In this document: positions 35,620-44,157 of the stretch, one piece after another
How positions within the stretch are numbered: position 1 is the first letter of the stretch
How the letters are laid out: each line of letters opens with the position of its first letter
Origin: an uncultured Clostridia bacterium
Lineage (GTDB): Bacteria > Bacillota > Clostridia > TANB77 > CAG-508
Assembly (NCBI GenBank): GCA_934130285.1
Contig: CAKOXT010000004.1
Coordinates: forward strand, 62,001-126,000
DNA: 64,000 nucleotides
Direction: 5' to 3'
Program-made: the position numbers and the translations under genes
The notes under the pieces: generated by a model
Databases searched by the model: none
What the model saw: the letters and a program-made list of their open reading frames with translations, nothing else
What the model was told of the DNA's origin: nothing

Positions 35620-35740
35620 GTGATTCAAAAGATTGAGTTAAATACAAGAAAAAAATTAAATCAGAACACCGAAGTGTACGATGTTACGTGAAGATTTTTG
35701 ATTTAATTTTAACACAGTAGTTGACCATATTTTGAATCAC
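35620..35740 (+). repeat. Nested inverted repeats upstream of rarA
   Basis: An outer perfect 11-bp pair (GTGATTCAAAA at 35620-35630, TTTTGAATCAC at 35730-35740) encloses an inner perfect 12-bp pair (AAAATTAAATCA at 35652-35663, TGATTTAATTTT at 35699-35710). The 3' arm ends 4 nt before the rarA ribosome site, so folding could affect rarA translation, or the inner stem could stop ruvA transcription. Confidence 0.6.
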
Positions 35741-35753
35741 ACATGGAGGAAAA

Positions 35754-37010
35754 ATGAACACAACAGAACCACTAGCTTACAGAATGAGACCAAAAACATT
35801 AGATGAATTTGTAGGTCAAGAACACATAGTAGGCAAAGATAAATTATTATACAGAACAATAAAAGCAGATAGATTATCAAGCATAATATTATGGGGCCCA
35901 CCAGGATGTGGAAAAACATCATTAGCCAAAGTAATAAGTGAAACAACTAAATACAAATTTCAGAAAATAAATGCAGTAACATCAGGTGTATCAGACATAA
36001 AAGATGCGATAGCAGAAGCAAGCAATCCATTCATGAACCCATCTGGAAAATGTATATTATTTATAGATGAGATACATAGGTTCAATAAATTACAACAAGA
36101 TGCGCTATTACCTTATGTAGAAAATGGAACTGTAATATTAATAGGTGCTACAACAGAAAATCCATATTTTGAAGTAAACAAGGCTTTGATTTCAAGATCA
36201 ATGGTAATAAAACTAGAGCCTTTGAAAAAGCAAGATATTATAAAAGTAATAAAAAATGCACTTACATCACCTGACGGATTAGGAAATTACAATGTAAAAA
36301 TAGCAGAACATACTATTGAAAGAATAGCAGAAATATCTGGTGGAGATGTAAGAACAGCATTAAATGGATTAGAGATTGCTGTATTAACAACTAAAATGAA
36401 CAAAGATGGACAAATAGAAATTACTGATGATATAGCAGCAGAATCATTTAATAAGAAAAAATCAATGTTTGATAAAGATGGTGATAGCCATTATGACAAT
36501 ATAAGTGCGATGATAAAATCACTTAGAGGAAGTGACGCAGATGCAGCAATATTCTATTTAGCGAGAGCAATCGAAGCGGGAGAAGATCCAATGTTTTTAG
36601 CAAGAAGACTAGTAATATCAGCAGCAGAAGATGTTGGACTTGCAAATCCAGAAGCTTTAGTCATAGCAACATCAGCAATGCAAGCAGTATCAATGGTTGG
36701 AATGCCAGAAGGAAGAATAATATTAGCAGAAGCGGCAGTATATATTGCAAAATCTAAAAAATCAAATGCATCATATAATGCAATAAATAAAGCTATTGCA
36801 GATGTTGAAAACAAAGATACAGGAACAATTCCAATGCATATAAGAAATGCGCCAGCAGAAGGAATGTCTGAGTTCGGATATGGAAAAGGATACAAATATC
36901 CACACGATTATCCAGGACACTATGTAGAGCAACAATACTTGCCAGACAAAATGCTTGGAACAAAATATTACATTCCTGATGAAACAATTACAGACGAAAA
37001 AATAAAATGA
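35754..37010 (+). CDS. rarA: Replication-associated recombination protein RarA (MgsA)
   Basis: RarA is an AAA+ ATPase that acts at stalled replication forks. The 418-residue protein has MRPKTLDEFVGQEHIVG, Walker A WGPPGCGKTS near residue 47, Walker B CILFIDEIHRFN, sensor GATTENPYFEVNKALISRS, and the C-terminal tetramerisation domain with GYKYPHDYPGHYVEQQYLP. Length is normal. GGAGGA is 6 nt before the ATG. Confidence 0.96.
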   Translation: MNTTEPLAYRMRPKTLDEFVGQEHIVGKDKLLYRTIKADRLSSIILWGPPGCGKTSLAKVISETTKYKFQKINAVTSGVSDIKDAIAEASNPFMNPSGKCILFIDEIHRFNKLQQDALLPYVENGTVILIGATTENPYFEVNKALISRSMVIKLEPLKKQDIIKVIKNALTSPDGLGNYNVKIAEHTIERIAEISGGDVRTALNGLEIAVLTTKMNKDGQIEITDDIAAESFNKKKSMFDKDGDSHYDNISAMIKSLRGSDADAAIFYLARAIEAGEDPMFLARRLVISAAEDVGLANPEALVIATSAMQAVSMVGMPEGRIILAEAAVYIAKSKKSNASYNAINKAIADVENKDTGTIPMHIRNAPAEGMSEFGYGKGYKYPHDYPGHYVEQQYLPDKMLGTKYYIPDETITDEKIK

Positions 37011-37043
37011 ATATAAAGTATTTAAAATAGATACAATAAATAT

Positions 37044-37385
37044 ATGAAAAATAAAATAATAGGAATAATAGCTGGACTAATAAGCGGGCTTTTTGGAGCA
37101 GGAGGCGGAATGATATTAGTACCAGCTTTTTCGTTTTTAAATAAAATGGATGAAAAAGAATCAAGAGCAACATCAATATTTTGTATATTACCATTAGTAG
37201 TCACAAGTTTTTTTCTATATTTTAAAAATAGATATATAGATTGGAATATAGGGATAAAATGTGCGATTGGAGGAATAATAGGAAGTGTAATAGGCTCGAT
37301 ATTATTAAGAAAACTTGATGACAAAATATTAAAAATACTTTTTACAATATTTCTAATATATACTTCTATAAAAATGGTGATTTAA
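37044..37385 (+). CDS. Half-length TauE/SafE-family membrane protein (a)
   Basis: The 113-residue protein has four helices and begins IIGIIAGLISGLFGAGGGMI, the glycine-rich motif that starts each half of TauE/SafE anion exporters. A normal member has two such halves in one chain of about 250 residues. Here the gene ends with TAA at 37385, and a second half-length gene starts 2 bp later. I see no ribosome site of note before the ATG. The two halves probably form a heterodimer; the substrate (sulfite or another organic anion) is unknown. Confidence 0.75.
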   Translation: MKNKIIGIIAGLISGLFGAGGGMILVPAFSFLNKMDEKESRATSIFCILPLVVTSFFLYFKNRYIDWNIGIKCAIGGIIGSVIGSILLRKLDDKILKILFTIFLIYTSIKMVI

Positions 37386-37386
37386 A

Positions 37387-37785
37387 ATGGAAATAGTTTT
37401 TGGTATATTGGCTGGAATTATAACAAGTTTAGGAATGGGCGGAGGAGCAATATTAATTTTATTTCTAACAATATTTTTGAATATAGACCAGCACATATCA
37501 CAAGCAACAAATTTAATATTTTTTATTCCAGCAGCAATTACATCTATAATAATTAACTCAAAAAATAAGAAAATAAATTTTAAAATTTCAAAAGATATAA
37601 TAATATATGGTATTCTAGGAGCAACAATTGGAAGTTATATAGCAGTTGGATTGCCAAATGAAAAACTAAAAAAAGTTTTTGGAATATTTTTGTTTTTAAT
37701 AGCAATATTTCAAAGTTATGAAATTTATACATCGTATATAAAAAACAAAAAAACAAATAATAAAAGTAGAAACAAAACTAAATAG
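37387..37785 (+). CDS. Half-length TauE/SafE-family membrane protein (b)
   Basis: The 132-residue protein has four helices and begins with its own motif GILAGIITSLGMGGGAILIL, so it is a second TauE/SafE half and not the missing end of a frameshifted gene. It has a basic C-terminal tail. The ATG lies 2 bp after the stop of half (a), which implies translational coupling and equal amounts of the two subunits. Both halves are as AT-rich as the surroundings. Confidence 0.75.
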   Translation: MEIVFGILAGIITSLGMGGGAILILFLTIFLNIDQHISQATNLIFFIPAAITSIIINSKNKKINFKISKDIIIYGILGATIGSYIAVGLPNEKLKKVFGIFLFLIAIFQSYEIYTSYIKNKKTNNKSRNKTK

Positions 37786-37797
37786 GAGGATCTAAGT

Positions 37798-37938
37798 ATG
37801 AAATTTGTAAAAGGCGCAGTTATTGGTTCAGTAGCCACTGCAACAGCAATGATGATATATAAAGATATGAGTAGAACAACCAAAAGTAAAATGATTAGAA
37901 AAGGAAAACAATTTGCTAAAAAAGTAGGAATACTATAA
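37798..37938 (+). CDS. Unknown 46-residue single-helix protein
   Basis: A short ORF with an AGGAGGA ribosome site 8 nt before the ATG. It starts MKFVKGAVIGSVATATAMMI, with one weak hydrophobic helix carrying a GxxxG-like pattern, followed by a strongly basic tail (TTKSKMIRKGKQFAKKVGIL). The layout resembles small YtxH-like anchored proteins. It follows the TauE/SafE pair by 12 bp. Confidence 0.6.
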   Translation: MKFVKGAVIGSVATATAMMIYKDMSRTTKSKMIRKGKQFAKKVGIL

Positions 37939-38028
37939 GAAATAATGAATAATAATAGACTCTAATGATAAACCAATAAAAAATTATATTCTAAATGTAC
38001 TTTTATAAAAGTATTAAATATTAAAGCT

Positions 38029-38067
38029 AAAAAGAGAATGTTTTTAAATTAAAACATTCTCTTTTTT
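38029..38067. terminator. Bidirectional terminator at 38 kb
   Basis: AAAGAGAATGTTTT pairs perfectly with AAAACATTCTCTTT around a 6-nt loop between convergent genes, with a T-run on the plus side and A-run on the other. Confidence 0.8.
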
Positions 38068-38077
38068 GGGTGTTAAA

Positions 38078-38524
38078 TTATCTTTTACAAGGACAAGGAA
38101 ATGGAGGTTCTGGACAATCACCTTTTGAAGGACAAGGATCAAGTTTTGTACCTTTTAAGCAGTTTTTCTTTTCAAAAGAACATTCATCACAAACTTTTAT
38201 GTGTTTTACTCTATCAACCCATATTTGAATTTCATAAGATCTGTCTGGGCAAAGAGGGCCAAAAACAAATTCACCGTGTTTATCTGTGAAAGTATGAGAA
38301 ACAGGTCGTCTTTCTTTCATACCGCAATCATCAACTATTTCAATCAATTTAACAACAGCATCATGGATCGGATCTCCATGTCTATCTTTTAAAATGCCAT
38401 AAATAACATTTCTGTCATCTTCAGGAACAATTATTTCCATATCAAATTGTTTACCTTTTTCAATAAATCCGTCAACTTTAACGATAGGACATACATTTTT
38501 TTCTATTTCCATTATTTCTATCAT
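38078..38524 (-). CDS. Carboxypeptidase-regulatory-like (Ig fold) protein with Cys-rich tail
   Basis: The 148-residue protein has no signal peptide. Residues 35-115 form a beta-sandwich of the carboxypeptidase regulatory-like type (VIYGILKDRHGDPIHDAVVKL and FTDKHGEFVFGPL). The tail is rich in Cys and Pro (CDECSFEKKNCLKG, then CPSKGDCPEPPFPCPCKR). Similar cysteine-rich proteins in spore formers are candidates for spore coat components, but that is inference. AAAGGA lies too close to the first ATG, so the second ATG (12 nt later) may be the real start. Confidence 0.6.
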   Translation of the reverse strand: MIEIMEIEKNVCPIVKVDGFIEKGKQFDMEIIVPEDDRNVIYGILKDRHGDPIHDAVVKLIEIVDDCGMKERRPVSHTFTDKHGEFVFGPLCPDRSYEIQIWVDRVKHIKVCDECSFEKKNCLKGTKLDPCPSKGDCPEPPFPCPCKR

Positions 38525-38622
38525 TCCTTTAAATAAATTAGCTTTCGCTTAGTATATATTATGAAAAAAAGGAAAAAATGTGAGGAGAAAGCATATATTG
38601 AAAATAGAGAGGTAAGTACGAT

Positions 38623-39105
38623 ATGGCTGTTATTGGAATAATTACAAAAAGTAGTAATATAATGGAAATTGAAAAGGCTTTAGAAAAATACAATATTAAA
38701 GAGAAAAATATTATTATCATATCAGAAGAAACAATAGAAAATATAAAAAACGTAAAATTTGATATTATAGTTATATTTGATCAAATAGAAAATAGCTCAA
38801 CTATAAAGCATATCATAGAATCAAGCAAATATTTAATAATAAATTCAGATTATAAAGAAAATTTAAAATTAATAGATACAAGAGAAAATCAATATGTAAT
38901 AACATACGGATTTAATAGTAGAGCTACGATAACAATTATTAGTAATGAGAATGATCAAATAATTTTAGATTTACAAAGAGAAATTGAAGCTTTAGACAAA
39001 CGAAAAATTGAGACACAAGAAATAAAAATAGAAAATAATTTTAGAAAAAAACGATTATATGAGGAGATTTCAATGAAAATATTGACTTTTTTGGTAAAAA
39101 CATAA
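38623..39105 (+). CDS. Unknown alpha/beta protein
   Basis: The 160-residue soluble protein looks like a Rossmann-type fold (MAVIGIITKSSNIMEIEKAL, then KFDIIVIFDQ, then YLIINSDYKENL). It has the segment YVITYGFNSRATITIIS, which resembles C-terminal parts of Mur ligase-like proteins. I do not recognise the family. The start follows AGAGAGG. It is read in the same direction as the SSB-like gene but has a separate promoter downstream. Confidence 0.5.
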   Translation: MAVIGIITKSSNIMEIEKALEKYNIKEKNIIIISEETIENIKNVKFDIIVIFDQIENSSTIKHIIESSKYLIINSDYKENLKLIDTRENQYVITYGFNSRATITIISNENDQIILDLQREIEALDKRKIETQEIKIENNFRKKRLYEEISMKILTFLVKT

Positions 39106-39115
39106 AGTTTTTATG

Positions 39116-39144
39116 TAGACAAACGTGGAAAAATATGCTATAAT
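39116..39144 (+). promoter_or_regulatory. Sigma-A promoter of the SSB-like gene
   Basis: TAGACA (39116-39121), 17-bp spacer, TATAAT (39139-39144), about 80 bp before the GTG start. Confidence 0.65.
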
Positions 39145-39224
39145 GTAGATGTTTCTAAAGAAATTTTAATAAAAACAGACACAATATATTAAAACACTAT
39201 AGATAAAATAAGGAGGAAAAAAGA

Positions 39225-39908
39225 GTGGTTACAAATTTATTAGAAAATAACCATCTAGTATTAGTGGGAAAAGTTACAAGCGATAAAACATATAGTCATG
39301 AGATATATGGTGAGAAATTTTACATATTTGATTTAGAAGTACCAAGATTAAGTTCAGCAGTTGATATCATTCCGATAACAGTATCAGAAAGATTATTAAC
39401 AGACTTAAATTTAGAAATAGGTACAAAATTATCAATTGAAGGTCAATTTAGATCTTACAACAGTTATCAAAATGAAAGAAACAAGTTAATATTAACAGTT
39501 TTCGCAAAAGATATTGTTGAAATCAAAGATGAGCCAAAAAAAGAAGACAGCGAAGAAGAGAAAAAAGATGTTGTAACAAACGAAGTTACATTATCAGGAT
39601 ATGTTTGTAAAAAACCAATTTACAGACAAACACCATTTGACAGAGAAATTTCAGATTTATTATTAGCAGTAAATAGAGCATATAATAAATCAGATTATAT
39701 ACCTTGTATAGCTTGGGGAAGAAATGCTAGATTCTGCCAAAACATGGAAGTAGGAACTGAAGTAAAAATAGTTGGTAGAGTTCAAAGTAGAAAATATGAA
39801 AAGAAATTTGAAGATGGAACATCAGAAACAAGAATAGCATATGAAGTTTCAATTTCAAGCATGGAAATCATCGATAAAAAGGATGAAAAAAGCGAAGAAG
39901 TAGGATAG
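39225..39908 (+). CDS. Single-stranded DNA-binding-like protein with two OB folds
   Basis: The 227-residue protein has two tandem OB domains joined by an acidic linker (KKEDSEEEKKD). The first (residues 8-100) contains LVLVGKVTSDKTYSH and FRSYNSYQ. The second (120-215) contains VTLSGYVCKKPIYRQTPFDR and YIPCIAWGRNARFC plus VGRVQSRKYEKK, close to SSB. Standard SSB has one OB fold, so this may bind DNA as a dimer instead of a tetramer. The usual acidic C-terminal tip DDDIPF is absent. GTG start with AGGAGG. Confidence 0.75.
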   Translation: MVTNLLENNHLVLVGKVTSDKTYSHEIYGEKFYIFDLEVPRLSSAVDIIPITVSERLLTDLNLEIGTKLSIEGQFRSYNSYQNERNKLILTVFAKDIVEIKDEPKKEDSEEEKKDVVTNEVTLSGYVCKKPIYRQTPFDREISDLLLAVNRAYNKSDYIPCIAWGRNARFCQNMEVGTEVKIVGRVQSRKYEKKFEDGTSETRIAYEVSISSMEIIDKKDEKSEEVG

Positions 39909-39928
39909 AATAAAGAATTGTTAAATAG

Positions 39929-39961
39929 AAAAAGGTGAAGGAAATCTCTTCACCTTTTTTA
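39929..39961 (+). terminator. Terminator of the SSB-like gene
   Basis: AAAAAGGTGAAG pairs with CTTCACCTTTTT around GAAATCT, followed by a T-run. Confidence 0.85.
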
Positions 39962-40025
39962 TTTGTGTTATTGAATAATAAATGAGATTTTGATATAATT
40001 TCAAATGTAAAGAGGGTGATTTTTT

Positions 40026-40760
40026 ATGATATTAAAAACTATAACATTCAACATGTGTCATGGAGAAGGATTAGACAAAAATATTGACGTTGAAAGGCAA
40101 GCAAGATTCTTAAAAAAATATAAACCTGATATCATATTTCTACAAGAAATAGATATGTATACTCAAAGAGTATACAGTGAAAATCAAATATATACATTTT
40201 CAAAGTATGTTGAATTACCATACAGAACTATGGGAATAAATATAAAATATAAGAATGGATATTATGGAGATGGAATTTTATCAAGATTTCCAATCGAATA
40301 TTCAACTAACTATTTAATGCCATTAGTTAATCCAACTAATGAACAAAGAGGATTATTATGCAATAAAATATCTTTTGGAACAACAAAATTAAATTTATTT
40401 TCTATCCACTATCCAACAAATTTTGAAGAAAGAAAGTTAGGAACAGAAGAATTAATAAATATCATAGAAAAAATTGATGAAAATGAGATTATAATCATTG
40501 GAGGAGATTTCAACAATGGTGTTGAAAAAATAGGAAAACATAAATATAAATTTACTAAAAGTGAAACATACCCTGAATTTGAAATAATAAAAAAATATTT
40601 GAATAAAGTAGATAATACAGAAGATACATGGTTCGCTGCAAATGCACAAGGCTGTATTGATACAATTTTTTATTCAAAAAATATAAAACTATTAAAATTT
40701 GAGACTATAAAAACAGAATATTCAGATCACGCTGCAGTATATGCAGAATTTGAAGTGTAA
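40026..40760 (+). CDS. Endonuclease/exonuclease/phosphatase-family protein
   Basis: The 244-residue cytoplasmic protein has the family motifs: TFNMCHG (metal-binding Asn), DIIFLQEID (catalytic Glu), IIGGDFNNG (Asp and Asn) and YSDHAAVYAEF (catalytic His with Asp) at the end. Such enzymes hydrolyse phosphodiesters or phosphate esters, from DNA to lipids or inositol phosphates. The substrate cannot be told. The AGAGGGTG ribosome site precedes the ATG. Confidence 0.85.
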   Translation: MILKTITFNMCHGEGLDKNIDVERQARFLKKYKPDIIFLQEIDMYTQRVYSENQIYTFSKYVELPYRTMGINIKYKNGYYGDGILSRFPIEYSTNYLMPLVNPTNEQRGLLCNKISFGTTKLNLFSIHYPTNFEERKLGTEELINIIEKIDENEIIIIGGDFNNGVEKIGKHKYKFTKSETYPEFEIIKKYLNKVDNTEDTWFAANAQGCIDTIFYSKNIKLLKFETIKTEYSDHAAVYAEFEV

Positions 40761-40783
40761 AAAACAAGTAAAGAGGATGAAAA

Positions 40784-42466
40784 ATGGAAAATAATAAGAA
40801 GTTAACAAGATATAAATTTCACGTAGTAATTGCAATATTACTAATAATATATTGTATTTCAATGGCACCTAAAGGATTGCAAAATGATACGTTTTATACA
40901 ATTAAAGTCGGAGAATATATAGCACAAAATGGAATTGGAAATTTAACAACAGATCCATTTTCATGGCATGAATTACCATATACATTTCCACATTGGTTAT
41001 ATGATTTATCAATATTTGGAATATACTCATTAGGTGGAATGACCGGAATATATATATCTACTATAATTTTAACGTGTATATTAGGATTATCAATCTATTT
41101 TACATCAAATAAAATTTCAAAAAACGCACCAGTTTCAGCGCTGATAACGTTTATAGCAATGTATTTATTGCAACCATACTTAGCAGCAAGAGCACAACTA
41201 GTAACATTTTCATTAATGGTTTTAACAATATATTTAATTGAAAAATTCTTGGAAAATGCAAAGAAACGATATGCGGTGGGATTGGTAGCATTATCATTAT
41301 TAATCGTGAATTTGCATATGGCAGTATGGCCATTCTTCTTTGTATTATTCATTCCATATTTCTTTGAATATGTAGTATCTTTAAATATATTTACATTTGA
41401 TTTGATTTTAAAAGCAAAAATATTATGGCAAAGATACAGAGCAAAAGAAGGATGTGAGAAGAGAATTGCAGAACTAAAAGAAAAAATTGAACAAAACAAA
41501 CAAAAAAGAGCAGAGATTCAAAAAAATCCATACAAAATAAGAGTAACAAGAAATGATAATATAAAGAAATTATTCTGGGTAGTGGTTATTTGTGCATGTA
41601 TGGGCATATTTACACCAACAGGAGTAACAACACCATACACATATTTGTACAAAACAATGTCAGGAAATACTATGCAAGTAATTAATGAACATTTACCATT
41701 AGACCTAGCATCAAACCAAGATTTTGTTGCATTTTTTGTAATGTTTATTGTAGTGTTAACTTTTATAGATATAAAAATAGATTTAAAACATTTATGTTAT
41801 TACTTAGGAATACTATACTTAGCGTTAAATGCTAGAAGACAAGTTTCAATGTTTCTTGTAATTTGCACACCTATATTAGCTAAACTTATAGGTGAAATAT
41901 TTGAAAAATATGCACCAAAACTACAGGAAGATCTTATAAAAATTATTACTAATTTTTATGGAAAAGTTATATTTGCAACGATTGTTATAATAATAAGTAT
42001 TCAAGAATTTAAACCTAAAATAAATGAGCAATATTATACAAATCAAGATTATCCAATCTATGCGGCAGAATGGATAAAAGAAAACTTAGATTATAAAAAT
42101 ATAAAATTATTCAACGAGTATAATTACGGAAGCTATTTAATATATGAAGGAATACCTGTAATGATTGATTCCCGTTGTGATCTATATACACCACAATATA
42201 ATACAAAAACAGGCAATCCAGTAGATGGACAAGACATATTTATGGACGTACAAAATGTTGCAACAGGAGATGCTAAGTACAATGAGGTTTTTGACCAATA
42301 TAGAATTACACATGTAATAACATATTCTGATTCTAGCTTAAACAAAAAATTAAAATCAGATTCAGACTATAAGAAAATTTATCCAACTACATTAGAACAG
42401 AAAATGCAAGATGATAGATTTGTAATATACGAAAAAATAGAAAAAGACGAAAGCGTTGAAGAATAG
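40784..42466 (+). CDS. Polytopic membrane protein, GT-C glycosyltransferase-like
   Basis: The 560-residue protein has about ten membrane helices and a cytoplasmic basic loop with a coiled coil near residues 215-255. It ends in a C-terminal soluble domain (about residues 420-560, with IKLFNEYNYGSYLIYEGIPV and MIDSRCDLYTPQ). The first outer loop contains QNDTFYTIKVGEYI and SWHELPYTFPHWLYDL, acidic and histidine positions reminiscent of GT-C transferases that use polyprenyl-phosphate sugars. The exact activity is unknown. It starts 24 bp after the phosphatase-family gene. Confidence 0.6.
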   Translation: MENNKKLTRYKFHVVIAILLIIYCISMAPKGLQNDTFYTIKVGEYIAQNGIGNLTTDPFSWHELPYTFPHWLYDLSIFGIYSLGGMTGIYISTIILTCILGLSIYFTSNKISKNAPVSALITFIAMYLLQPYLAARAQLVTFSLMVLTIYLIEKFLENAKKRYAVGLVALSLLIVNLHMAVWPFFFVLFIPYFFEYVVSLNIFTFDLILKAKILWQRYRAKEGCEKRIAELKEKIEQNKQKRAEIQKNPYKIRVTRNDNIKKLFWVVVICACMGIFTPTGVTTPYTYLYKTMSGNTMQVINEHLPLDLASNQDFVAFFVMFIVVLTFIDIKIDLKHLCYYLGILYLALNARRQVSMFLVICTPILAKLIGEIFEKYAPKLQEDLIKIITNFYGKVIFATIVIIISIQEFKPKINEQYYTNQDYPIYAAEWIKENLDYKNIKLFNEYNYGSYLIYEGIPVMIDSRCDLYTPQYNTKTGNPVDGQDIFMDVQNVATGDAKYNEVFDQYRITHVITYSDSSLNKKLKSDSDYKKIYPTTLEQKMQDDRFVIYEKIEKDESVEE

Positions 42467-42484
42467 ACTTAAAATAAGAAGGGA

Positions 42485-43402
42485 ATGGAAAACTTGACAA
42501 AGGAATATGAAATAAAATCAAATGGTATAAGGTTAGATAAAGCAATAGCAGATATTGATCCTGATATATCTAGAATGACAGTTCAAAAATTAATAGAAGA
42601 AGAAAAAGTTTTTGTAAATGGAAAAAAAGAAAAATCATCATATAAAGTAAAAGAAGGCGATAAAATTTCATTAGAGATTGAAGAACCCAAAGAATCAAAA
42701 CTAAAACCAGAAGAAATTCCACTAGATGTTATATATGAAGATAATGATATAATAATTGTAAATAAGGCAAAAGGAATGGTTGTGCACCCTGGAAACGGAA
42801 ATCCAGATGGAACTTTAGCAAATGCCATAATGGCAAGATGTAAAGAATCATTATCAGGTATAGGAGGAGAAATAAGACCAGGAATAGTACACAGAATAGA
42901 CAAAGACACATCAGGAATAATAATAGTTGCAAAAAATGATAAAGCTCATTTAAGTATAAGCGAACAAATTAAAGAACATAAAACAACAAAAACTTATCTA
43001 GCATTAGTACGTGGAAGAGTTAAAGAAAATGAAGCGACAATAGATATGCCAATAGCAAGAAGTAAAAAAGATAGAAAGAAAATGGCTGTTGACAAAGATG
43101 GAAAAAAAGCAGTAACACATTTTAAAGTATTAAAAAGATACCCAGAAAACACACTACTTGAATTAGTAATTGAAACAGGAAGAACACATCAAATAAGAGT
43201 TCATCTTTCTGAAATTGGATATCCAATAGTTGGTGATTATACATATTCAAATGGAAAAAACAAATTTGGCGTTGAAGGACAAATGTTACATGCATATAAA
43301 ATAAAATTTAAACATCCAACAACGAATGAAGAAGTTGAATTTAAAGCAGAATTGCCAAAATATTTTAAAGACATTTTGGAAAAATTAGATAATGAAATTT
43401 AA
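42485..43402 (+). CDS. rluD: RluD-family 23S rRNA pseudouridine synthase
   Basis: The 305-residue protein has an N-terminal S4 domain (GIRLDKAIADIDPDISR, then VFVNGKKEKSSYKVKEGD) and a catalytic domain with HRIDKDTSGIIIVAKND holding the catalytic aspartate. LVIETGRTHQIRVHL follows as the second motif. It converts uridines of 23S rRNA helix 69 in the RluD family. The ATG at 42485 almost touches the AGAAGGG site; a TTG at 42494 has better spacing and may be the true start. The last 11 bp are shared with an unlikely earlier start of rluB. Confidence 0.92.
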   Translation: MENLTKEYEIKSNGIRLDKAIADIDPDISRMTVQKLIEEEKVFVNGKKEKSSYKVKEGDKISLEIEEPKESKLKPEEIPLDVIYEDNDIIIVNKAKGMVVHPGNGNPDGTLANAIMARCKESLSGIGGEIRPGIVHRIDKDTSGIIIVAKNDKAHLSISEQIKEHKTTKTYLALVRGRVKENEATIDMPIARSKKDRKKMAVDKDGKKAVTHFKVLKRYPENTLLELVIETGRTHQIRVHLSEIGYPIVGDYTYSNGKNKFGVEGQMLHAYKIKFKHPTTNEEVEFKAELPKYFKDILEKLDNEI

Positions 43403-43418
43403 TAAAAGAGGTAGAAAA

Positions 43419-44136
43419 TTGGAAGAAAGATTACAAAAATATTTAGCTAATAGTGGAGTAGCCTCAAGAAGAAAATGTGAAGAATTAATACTTGCAGGTA
43501 AAGTAAAAGTAAATGGGCAAACCATTACAGAATTAGGTACTAAGGTAAATCCTCAGACAGATACAATCGAATTTAATCGGTAGAGAAGTAAAGCCAGAGG
43601 AAAAGAAAATATATATTTTATTAAATAAACCAATAGGATATGTAACAACAGTAAAAGATCAATTCAGCAGAGACAAAGTTACAGATTTAGTACATGTAAA
43701 AGAACGATTAGTTCCAGTTGGAAGATTAGATATGTATACATCAGGTGCATTAATATTAACAAATGATGGAGATTTTGTATACAAAGTTACACATCCCAAA
43801 AATGAAGTTACAAAAACATATACAGTAACACTAAAAGGACAAGTTTCAAATGAAGAAATAGAACAGTTAAGAAATGGTATAGAACTAGATGATGGCTTTA
43901 AAACAAGTCCAGCCAAAGTAAGAAGAATTATGGAAGACAAAGAAAATAATAAAACAAGATTAGAAATAGTAATACATGAGGGAAAAAACAGAGAAGTAAG
44001 AAGAATGTGTGAAGCAATAAATAAAAAAGTATTAGCATTACACAGAAGCAAGATAGGAACAATAACTTTGGATGGATTAACTATTGGAAAATGGAGATAC
44101 CTAAAAGAGGATGAAGTACAAAAACTTATAAAATAA
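43419..44136 (+). CDS. rluB: RluB-family pseudouridine synthase, split by +1 frameshift
   Basis: RluB modifies helix 89 of 23S rRNA. Zero frame starts at TTG 43419 (AAGAGG 7 nt upstream) with EERLQKYLANSGVASRRKCE, the S4 domain, and reaches DTIEFN; the next codons are CGG TAG. Skipping C43578 continues GREVKPEEKKIYILLNKPIG, the normal RluB/RsuA linker, then VGRLDMYTSGALILTNDGD with the catalytic aspartate and EGKNREVRRMCEAI. The joined protein is 238 residues, a normal length. In zero frame only the S4 domain (54 residues) is made, as the stop follows the CGG directly. Confidence 0.93.
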
Positions 44137-44157
44137 TACGAAAGAAGAGGAATGAAA

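Noticed and set aside
37044..37785. TauE/SafE gene pair as a fourth frameshift
   Set aside because: Each half has its own start motif, the first ends at a normal TAA, and there is no CGG codon at the join.
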